In this document: positions 58,204 to 64,000 of the stretch, piece after piece
How the letters are laid out: each line of letters starts with the position of its first letter
How positions within the stretch are numbered: position 1 is the first letter of the stretch
Source of the DNA: Desulfobulbus rhabdoformis
Lineage (GTDB): Bacteria; Desulfobacterota; Desulfobulbia; Desulfobulbales; Desulfobulbaceae
DNA: 64,000 nucleotides
NCBI RefSeq assembly: GCF_016919065.1
Contig: NZ_JAFFQA010000002.1
Span: 144,436 to 208,435 of the forward strand
Direction: 5' to 3'
Translations under genes and position numbers: made by a program
Notes under the pieces: model-generated
What the model saw: the letters and a program-made list of their open reading frames with translations, nothing else
Told to the model about the DNA's origin: nothing
Databases searched by the model: none

Positions 58204-58830
58204 ATGGCTGTTTTTGAGATTGAACACCCACTGGTACAACATAAGCTCGGCCTGCTCCGGGAACGGGATATTTCAACCAAGGATTTTCGCGATTTGGCCT
58301 CTGAAGTCGGGATGCTCCTTGCTTATGAGGCAACCCGCAACCTGCCTTCCGAGAAAGTAGAGATAAATACCTGGGCGGGAACCACCGAGGTCGATCGAAT
58401 TAAGGGCAAAAAAATTACCATAGTTCCAATCCTTCGTGCCGGGCTGGGGATGATGGATGGTGTTACCAAAGCTTTACCCAATGTGAAGGTTTCGGTGGTT
58501 GGGCTGTACCGTGACGAAGAGACCCTGCAGCCGGTACCGTACTTTGAAAAGTTGGTCCAGGATATCGATCAGCGGCAGGCTATGATTTTGGATCCCATGC
58601 TTGCCACCGGGGGGACACTGCTGGCCACCATCGATATGCTCAAAAAGGCCGGGTGTAAAGATATTATCGGCCTGTTTTTAGTTGCCGCCCCCGAGGGCAT
58701 CAAAAAACTTGAAGAGCACCATCCGGATGTGGATATTTATGTGGCTGCGGTTGATGACCACCTCAATGAAAACGGCTACATTCTGCCGGGTCTTGGGGAT
58801 GCCGGAGATAAAATTTTTGGTACCAAGTAA
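58204..58830 (+). CDS. upp: Uracil phosphoribosyltransferase
   Basis: 208 residues, full length. Begins [23 protein letters not shown]; the PRPP loop is [13 protein letters not shown] and the uracil flap [17 protein letters not shown] is at the end. It salvages uracil to UMP. It is the last gene before MITE copy 3, which lies 62 bp after the stop. The preceding glycosylase releases uracil from DNA, a plausible functional tie. Confidence 0.96.
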   Translation: MAVFEIEHPLVQHKLGLLRERDISTKDFRDLASEVGMLLAYEATRNLPSEKVEINTWAGTTEVDRIKGKKITIVPILRAGLGMMDGVTKALPNVKVSVVGLYRDEETLQPVPYFEKLVQDIDQRQAMILDPMLATGGTLLATIDMLKKAGCKDIIGLFLVAAPEGIKKLEEHHPDVDIYVAAVDDHLNENGYILPGLGDAGDKIFGTK

Positions 58831-58892
58831 CAAGAAGTAAAAAGATATTGGAGGGAGAATTCCATATCCTCCGGAGCAACGGTCTCCCTTAA

Positions 58893-59068
58893 GGGTGTCT
58901 TGAATAATTAGATTTTTCAATCAAGGTCAAGGATTGTGAAAAATTTTACCGCAGGCATATAGTTGATATCGGAGTCTTCGCTTACCTCCGAGGATAAAAT
59001 TTTGAGTATGACGAGGTAAGCGCCAGACTCCGGGAGATTGGCAGAAAAAGCAATTATTCAAGATTCCC
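58893..59068. mobile_element. MITE-like element, copy 3 (176 bp, inverse orientation)
   Basis: Ends GGGTGTCTTGAATAATTAG and AATTATTCAAGATTCCC; reversed relative to copies 1 and 2. Flanks TTAA (58889-58892) and TTAG (59069-59072) match at three of four positions, so the duplication has drifted or was imperfect. It retains two of the CGGAGTCT/CGCTTACC blocks. The right edge lies at the TAA stop of the small gene at 59069. Confidence 0.83.
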
Positions 59069-59263
59069 TTAGGATTTGGTACGTCCTGAAACAAAGAGCT
59101 CAAAGGCCTTTTCAAAAACAAAGGGGATCGCCGCTGCCTGCGCATTGGCAGAGCTGGCATACGCTTTGGTCAGTTCAAAGGCACGCTCAAAGGCATCCTC
59201 AAAGTCTGAGCTGGTGTTTTTATTCATTATTTTTACAAGCTCTTCAGCTAAATTGTCTTCCAT
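59069..59263 (-). CDS. Small conserved-looking protein of unknown function
   Basis: 64 residues from ATG 59263, which has AAGGAG 8 bases upstream; the longer open frame to 59800 runs through an unrelated gene region. The sequence is acidic at the N-terminus and helix-rich (MEDNLAEELVKIMN, FEDAFERAFELTKAYA, AIPFVFEKAFELFVSG), with no membrane segment. I do not recognise it. MITE copy 3 sits at its stop codon. Confidence 0.65.
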   Translation of the reverse strand: MEDNLAEELVKIMNKNTSSDFEDAFERAFELTKAYASSANAQAAAIPFVFEKAFELFVSGRTKS

Positions 59264-59453
59264 GGGCTCTCCTTGATTGTTGGCTGAAATCGTTTGGGTT
59301 CCAAAGACGATTGCGGCATGATAGGCAGGAATTTTTATTTGGCCAAGCCTTTTTTCGTGCCCCGCGGGAGATGCCTTTGTACCTTGGAGAGAATCTCGAG
59401 TCACCGAGGAGAGCACCTTTTTCTGTTGGAATAATCTAAACCCCTGGGTTGCC

Positions 59454-60938
59454 ATGTCCATACGCTGTAATGCGCCGCTACCTTCTGAGCTGTCCATCGT
59501 TGATCGACGGCAGTATTCGTTTATTCGTCGCTGCGTCAGTGACATCATATTCGGGTTAACCGATGGACTGACGCATTTTTCCGGTTCCAGTCGTGCGGCT
59601 GTGATCTTTGCCCTGCATCCCAAAGGGCCCATGCTCATCTGTGATCCCCAGAATCTGTTGCGCGGCCATGAGCCAATTTTTAAAAGCCTGTATGTCGATA
59701 ATGAAACTTGGCGTGAACACGGCAAGATTTCCGCTGATCGTAAACAGTTTGCCGATATAAAGCCGGTCAAAGATCCCGGCCTGGCAGGGCTTCTTTCCAA
59801 CGGCGGTTATTCAGGGGCGGTGTTCTTTCAGCAGTGGTTTACTGAGCATCATCCGGACCTCTGTTCGGTCGGTCCCACCCAGTGTTGGCTTGAACACGCG
59901 GCCTGGCGCTTTTCCCATGACATGGCTAACGATAATGAGCTTTACACAGGCATTTCCGGTTACTTCCTGCGGGAATATTCCACCCACGCGGTTCGCGATT
60001 ATATTATCGATCAGATGAACATGAACCTTGGCTGGGACAGTCCGGTCCGTGTGTATCCGGTACTGGACGCCGTTCTCATGATCTCTGAAACCAGGGAAGA
60101 GGGCTCCTGGCCGGAGGGGCGTCTTCTGGTGGTCGACCCGTGCATGCTCGATCAACTCGACTTTATGGTCAAGTTTCAGGAGGGGGCTCGTCCGCAGCTG
60201 ATCAACTATAAACATGTGCGCAAGCTGTTGCTCACCGTTGAGCAGGCCGAGCGCCACCTGGTGACTGATGGCCGTTCTATTATCGGAATCTGTGGTGAAA
60301 AGCTGCCTGATTTCTCCCTCTGTGCTGATTTTCGTGGTCGTCATGGCTTTTTAAAGGTCAATAGAAATAAGGTCTGCAGTTTTGCCGATGGACGTTTCAG
60401 CTCTATCTCGTACCAGGCCAAGCTGGTTCAACTTGAGGAACTCCTGCTGGAGACCGATCTGGACAGAATGAACTCCTACTTTCTTTTCAAGATTGTCGTC
60501 AGCCTGGTACATCACTCCCAGCAGCGTAAACACGGGTGCACAGTCGTACTTGACCTCAACCCGGATCCGGTTCCCATTTCCGGACAGAATCTTTCGCCCC
60601 CGCTTGACTTGCAAAAACCGTATATGCTGAAGATGGCGAAGTCTCTGGCCAAGGTAGATGGTGCCCTGCATATAGGCGCCGACATGCACCTGCATGGTTT
60701 TGCCTGCCTGCTGGATGGTCGCTCTTTCCCCGGAGAGGATCTGGCTCGAGGCGCACGCTATAATTCGGCCCTGCGCTTTACCGCAGAACATCCCAACATT
60801 ATAGTTGTGGTTGTCTCTTCAGATCGCCCGGTATCGGTCATTCACCAGGGGCTTGATGTGCATGGAGCCTGCACCTTGGAGCAGAAAGGTGGCTGTATCT
60901 ACAACCTGGAGCGGCTTGACTATTGGGTTGGGCTCTAG
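59454..60938 (+). CDS. DAC (DisA_N/diadenylate cyclase-like) domain protein
   Basis: 494 residues. The C-terminal part (about 385-494) reads as a DAC domain: VDGALHIGADMHLHGFACLL carries the DGA motif (402-404), and GARYNSALRF (433-442) occupies the position of the RHR motif; VVVVSSDRPVSVIHQG follows as in DAC folds. The DGA residues are intact, but RHR is RYN, so the enzyme may be inactive or altered. The first 380 residues look like a sensor module of the kind named DACNG/DACNH/DACNV in genomic surveys, with no membrane helix. It may make or sense c-di-AMP, or a different nucleotide. A cognate c-di-AMP phosphodiesterase could be one of the DHH proteins here. Confidence 0.72.
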   Translation: MSIRCNAPLPSELSIVDRRQYSFIRRCVSDIIFGLTDGLTHFSGSSRAAVIFALHPKGPMLICDPQNLLRGHEPIFKSLYVDNETWREHGKISADRKQFADIKPVKDPGLAGLLSNGGYSGAVFFQQWFTEHHPDLCSVGPTQCWLEHAAWRFSHDMANDNELYTGISGYFLREYSTHAVRDYIIDQMNMNLGWDSPVRVYPVLDAVLMISETREEGSWPEGRLLVVDPCMLDQLDFMVKFQEGARPQLINYKHVRKLLLTVEQAERHLVTDGRSIIGICGEKLPDFSLCADFRGRHGFLKVNRNKVCSFADGRFSSISYQAKLVQLEELLLETDLDRMNSYFLFKIVVSLVHHSQQRKHGCTVVLDLNPDPVPISGQNLSPPLDLQKPYMLKMAKSLAKVDGALHIGADMHLHGFACLLDGRSFPGEDLARGARYNSALRFTAEHPNIIVVVVSSDRPVSVIHQGLDVHGACTLEQKGGCIYNLERLDYWVGL

Positions 60939-60989
60939 CCTTGTATCTGTGAGTATCCATCAGCACGCCGCCTTCATTGTTCGTAACAA

Positions 60990-61014
60990 GCCGATAAAGT
61001 GTACTTTAATCGGC
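60990..61014. terminator. Hairpin between convergent genes
   Basis: GCCGAT (60990-60995) pairs with ATCGGC (61009-61014), and AAGT with ACTT inside. No T tract follows on either strand, so it is a weak terminator candidate for the DAC gene and the hypothetical gene at 61086-61805. Confidence 0.35.
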
Positions 61015-61085
61015 ATGTCACAAACAACGAAACTGACGCACTGATGAATGCACACGGATACAAGGTCTAATCCCAAGGGATTTGC

Positions 61086-61805
61086 TTAAGGATGGCAGAA
61101 TCGTCGTACCTCTGGTTGATGTTGCCGGGCGTAGGCCTGTTTGAGCAGGTCGGTCAGTTTTCCTTTGCAGGTCTTTAGAGGCGGCAGCAGTGGGTATGCC
61201 GGGAGCAAGGTGGTTACTTCCGCTGGCAGGGGCATACGGAGTTTTGCATCAAGGGAAGAGTCGCGTAGCGGCATGAGGTCTCCTTCCATCACCGTATGAC
61301 TCTCGCTGTCAATGCGTCGAAGAAAACCCATCATGGAGGGGAGATCGTTGTTTTGTTCAAAGTGTTGAATTGCAGCCGTCATGGCGCCTCTTTGCTTGAC
61401 CAGTTGATCAAAAAGACCAGCATAGTCTTCGAGTCCTTTTTGCAGGCGACGGTATATATCGAAAAACAGGTGGGTAAAGCGAAGGTAGCGGGTGAAGCCA
61501 TGAACAAGCTGCCCTTTGAAGAGGCGGTTGCGGAGGCTTGAGGACTGGATAATATACGTGTCCAGAAACAGCGCATCGTGAAAATGAGTAAGCTGAAAAA
61601 ACGCTCGAATAAGCTGCTCACTGCTCAACAGCATATAGAGTCGAATCAGGTCAAAGCCTACGTCCTGTTCAAGTTGGCTTAAGGCCTCACTCATCTGTTC
61701 ATCAAAGAGCCGGGATTCTTGCTCGATCCTGGAGCGAAAGCCAAAGTAGCGATCGGCCATTTCTTTTTTCAGTTCCAGGGAAAGCATCTCTTCCATGCCT
61801 TGCAT
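61086..61805 (-). CDS. Hypothetical helical protein
   Basis: 239 residues. Largely helical and charged (SLELKKEMADRYFGFRSRIEQESRLFDEQMSEALSQLEQ), with a central aromatic-rich segment (HFHDALFLDTYIIQSSSLRNRLFKGQLVHGFTRYLRF). No signal peptide, membrane helix or known motif. I do not recognise the family. It is upstream-divergent to dnaG and convergent with the DAC gene. Confidence 0.7.
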   Translation of the reverse strand: MQGMEEMLSLELKKEMADRYFGFRSRIEQESRLFDEQMSEALSQLEQDVGFDLIRLYMLLSSEQLIRAFFQLTHFHDALFLDTYIIQSSSLRNRLFKGQLVHGFTRYLRFTHLFFDIYRRLQKGLEDYAGLFDQLVKQRGAMTAAIQHFEQNNDLPSMMGFLRRIDSESHTVMEGDLMPLRDSSLDAKLRMPLPAEVTTLLPAYPLLPPLKTCKGKLTDLLKQAYARQHQPEVRRFCHP

Positions 61806-62041
61806 AGGACACCTTTTGTAGAAGGGGCATCAAACTGATCGGACGAGGAGCGATTGCACGTAGACTCTTCGGCGTCAAAAATGTGGAGTTCACCTGTAAG
61901 AGTACTCAATCAAGACGAGATGGGCAATGGGAAGGGACTCCTCATCCCTTGTAAACAGCACATGTACTCTGCCAGACGATGCAGCTGGCAAGGGATGTGG
62001 AATTTTCACCCTCATGGGTGTGGTAGGTGGTCATACAGAAT

Positions 62042-63835
62042 ATGTCATTTTCTCAAGCTCGCGATCAGGCCAAGGCAACCGTTAAAGAGGCTGCTGATAT
62101 AGTCCAGGTGATTGGCGAGCATGTTGAACTCAAACGGGCTGGCAATCGTTTTACCGGGCGTTGTCCTTTTCACAGTGAAAAAACCCCTTCTTTTTCCGTG
62201 AACCCTCAAGGGCAGTTTTACCACTGTTTTGGCTGCGGCGAACACGGGGATGTGTTTTCTTTTATGATGAAGTTTCATCATATGGAATTCCCCGAGGCGT
62301 TGAAAACCCTGGCCCAGAAATTTGGGGTAAGCCTGCCGGAGCGAAAACTCTCCCAGGCCGAGCAGGAGCAGTTGCGGCTTCGTGATGCCCTGTATCAGGC
62401 CAACGAGGAGGCCGTGCTTATTTTTCAACAGGCCCTGCGTCATCCCCAGTGGGGAAAAAATGCGCGGGCTTATCTTGAGCACCGTGAAATTCCCCAGGAG
62501 TATATCGAAAAATATCGCCTGGGGTATGCTCCCGGCCCGGACCAGGGTGGCTGGCAATACCTTTTTGACCAGTTGAGCGCTAAGGGCGTCAAGCCTGCGG
62601 TAATAGAGCAGGTTGGGCTCGCCGTGCGTAAAGATCGAGGAGGCTACTACGACCGGTTCCGCTCACGCCTTCTCTTCCCCATCAATGATATGAGCGGGAG
62701 GGTCGTGGCCTTTGGTGGTCGTATTCTTGGTGAAGGACAGCCCAAGTATATGAATTCTCCAGAAAGCCCTATTTTTGAAAAAAGCCGTCTACTCTTTGGC
62801 CTGCAGCAGCACAGACAGGCTATTCGCCAGGCAAGAAGGGCCTTGGTGGTCGAAGGGAATTTTGATCTGCTCTCCCTGGCTGTCCATGGAATCGAAAACG
62901 TTGTTGCCCCGCTGGGGACGGCGTTGACCAAACCCCATATTCATTCACTGCGGAGCTATAGTGATGAGGTAGTCCTGCTTTTTGATGCCGATGCGGCCGG
63001 TCTGAAGGCAGCCATGCGATCCATTCCTTATCTGCTGGCCGAGCAGGTGGAAGGCAAGGTGGCATTGCTCCCCAAAGGGCATGACCCGGATAGTTTTGTG
63101 CGAGAACAGGGGGCAGGGGCCGTTGATGAGCTAGTGCGTGCAGCCAGACCCCTGGCTGAATTTGCCTTTGATACCCTGGTTCAGGAATATGGCCTGACCT
63201 TGAGCGGAAAAAATCGTATTGTCGGTGAATTGCAGCAACTGCTTGCTGAGGCAAAGGATGTTGAACAGCGGGAGTTGATGATCGCTCATTTCAGTGAAAA
63301 GCTGGGTGTTTCTCCCGGTTATTTTCAAGGAAAACGTGCGCCAGCGCCTCAGCCTGAAGAAGAACGGGTCGTACGCACAAACCTCTCATTGAAAAGTATG
63401 GCACCCCGTGATCGACAACTCCTTGATTTCCTTGTGCTCCATCCCGAGAATTTTGCCGAGCTTGAAGCCGCTGGTATGGCGGAGGTTGTGAAGCACCCCC
63501 TGGCCCAGGAAATGTTTTTTCATATGAATAGATTAAGTCAAGATGGTGCTTGTCAACCTGAAGATCTTCTTATAGGAATGGCAGATGAGGTACTTCAGGG
63601 GTATATAGTTGATTTATTGACCGCACTTCCAGCTCATGGTGGTGGAGAAAGCGGTGAGTCTGATCGAGATATGATTGATGAGCTGCTTTGCTGGCTTGAA
63701 AACGAGCGCCAGCGCCGCGATGGTGCGAGTTTGCAACAACGAATTGCTGATGCAGAACGGAGCGGAAATATTGAATTATTAATGCAGCTTCTTCATGAAA
63801 AACAAACATTACAGAAAAAAAGACAAAGTATTTAA
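62042..63835 (+). CDS. dnaG: DNA primase
   Basis: 597 residues from ATG 62042 (GTG 62027 adds five). CHC2 zinc domain: C41-P-F-H44 and C62-F-G-C65; RNAP-like core with the Toprim Glu in VVEGNFDLLSLAV and DxD in LFDADAAGLKAAM; basic RFRSRLLFPINDMSGRVVAFGGR. The C-terminal 130 residues are the helicase-binding domain, shorter and AT-richer near the end. In most bacteria rpoD follows dnaG; here an IS1595-type transposase gene lies 17 bp after the stop, so the insertion probably split the pair. Confidence 0.96.
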   Translation: MSFSQARDQAKATVKEAADIVQVIGEHVELKRAGNRFTGRCPFHSEKTPSFSVNPQGQFYHCFGCGEHGDVFSFMMKFHHMEFPEALKTLAQKFGVSLPERKLSQAEQEQLRLRDALYQANEEAVLIFQQALRHPQWGKNARAYLEHREIPQEYIEKYRLGYAPGPDQGGWQYLFDQLSAKGVKPAVIEQVGLAVRKDRGGYYDRFRSRLLFPINDMSGRVVAFGGRILGEGQPKYMNSPESPIFEKSRLLFGLQQHRQAIRQARRALVVEGNFDLLSLAVHGIENVVAPLGTALTKPHIHSLRSYSDEVVLLFDADAAGLKAAMRSIPYLLAEQVEGKVALLPKGHDPDSFVREQGAGAVDELVRAARPLAEFAFDTLVQEYGLTLSGKNRIVGELQQLLAEAKDVEQRELMIAHFSEKLGVSPGYFQGKRAPAPQPEEERVVRTNLSLKSMAPRDRQLLDFLVLHPENFAELEAAGMAEVVKHPLAQEMFFHMNRLSQDGACQPEDLLIGMADEVLQGYIVDLLTALPAHGGGESGESDRDMIDELLCWLENERQRRDGASLQQRIADAERSGNIELLMQLLHEKQTLQKKRQSI

Positions 63836-63851
63836 TTTAACTTATATGGCT

Positions 63852-64000
63852 CTAAACTATTTTCAGTTGTTTTCCCGGAGCATGGGCAAGGCATGCGTTC
63901 AGTAAACGCATTGGAAGCTCATGTTCCCAAAAACGACGATTAAATCGATAACAGAATTCGCTAACGTACTCTTGAAGATATTGACCGCTGACTCCATGAA
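63852..64000 (-). CDS. IS1595-family transposase, C-terminal end (partial)
   Basis: Frame open from 63998 to TAG 63852-63854; 48 residues including HGVSGQYLQEYVSEFCYRFNRR and RLLNACLAHAPGKQLKIV. The YLQ-Y-x(3)-F-x(2)-RFNRR stretch is the C-terminal signature of ISXO2-like transposases. The terminal inverted repeat is probably near 63845 (GGCTCTAAACTA), but the other end is outside the window. It marks an insertion immediately after dnaG. Confidence 0.75.
   Translation of the reverse strand, partial: HGVSGQYLQEYVSEFCYRFNRRFWEHELPMRLLNACLAHAPGKQLKIV

Noticed and set aside
59264..59800. Extended 243-codon frame joined to the small gene at 59069
   Set aside because: The extra part lies antisense to the start of the DAC gene and lacks domain features; ATG 59263 has the ribosome site.

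Overview
The window looks like a chromosomal segment of a Gram-negative, anaerobic Desulfobacterota bacterium, most likely of the Desulfobulbales. This is an inference from gene content and order: gltBD, a DHH-CBS-tRNA nucleotidyltransferase fusion, rimP-nusA-ylxR-infB-rbfA-nrnA-truB-rpsO-pnp, many PAS histidine kinases, TonB receptor-YfiR-hybrid kinase modules, and a possible selenoprotein. No species assignment was attempted. Genes are dense on both strands and mostly housekeeping; there is no prophage, CRISPR array or rRNA operon.

Layout. 1-2701: a minus-strand signalling trio (PAS kinase, Rcp1-type response regulator, REC-kinase cut by the window edge). 2965-8845: glutamate synthase gltB-gltD. 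9090-10388: DHH-CBS phosphoesterase. 10495-18353: a TonB receptor/YfiR/hybrid-kinase locus in which one receptor is a pseudogene, a further receptor-YfiR stretch is reduced to scraps, and one complete receptor-YfiR-kinase set remains. 18394-24922: HIT protein, exported protein, helicase, typA, a 31- or 55-residue membrane protein with an in-frame UGA, an anchored protein and a NUDIX hydrolase. 24997-30723: HAD hydrolase, exported OB-fold protein, GDSL hydrolase, glgX, a DUF1566 protein and a receiver protein. 30935-34724: acyl-CoA synthetase and FadL porin (fatty-acid uptake and activation), then an M50 protease. 34819-37506: the DHH-CBS-nucleotidyltransferase fusion, followed by tRNA-Gly(CCC). 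37977-49412: the ribosome-maturation/translation/RNA-decay cluster, ending with dut and a metallo-hydrolase. 49509-63835: kinase, Xer recombinase, rpsU, ddl, serS, tatC, DUF523, ftsB-like, uracil-DNA glycosylase, upp, a diadenylate-cyclase-like protein and dnaG. The right edge is the 3' end of an IS1595-type transposase gene.

The most notable signals are these. (1) A short ORF (23118-23285) whose UGA lies in a CxxU motif and is followed by a hairpin meeting the published bacterial SECIS rules. (2) A family of three related 142-194 bp non-coding elements with terminal inverted repeats and 4-bp target duplications (a MITE). (3) Stepwise decay of tandem receptor-YfiR modules. (4) A DAC-domain protein with an altered RHR motif. 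(5) A full-length Xer recombinase frame with no ATG, GTG or TTG start. (6) Dispersed palindromic motifs and ribosome-site hairpins. All calls are from reading the sequence; no database search was run.
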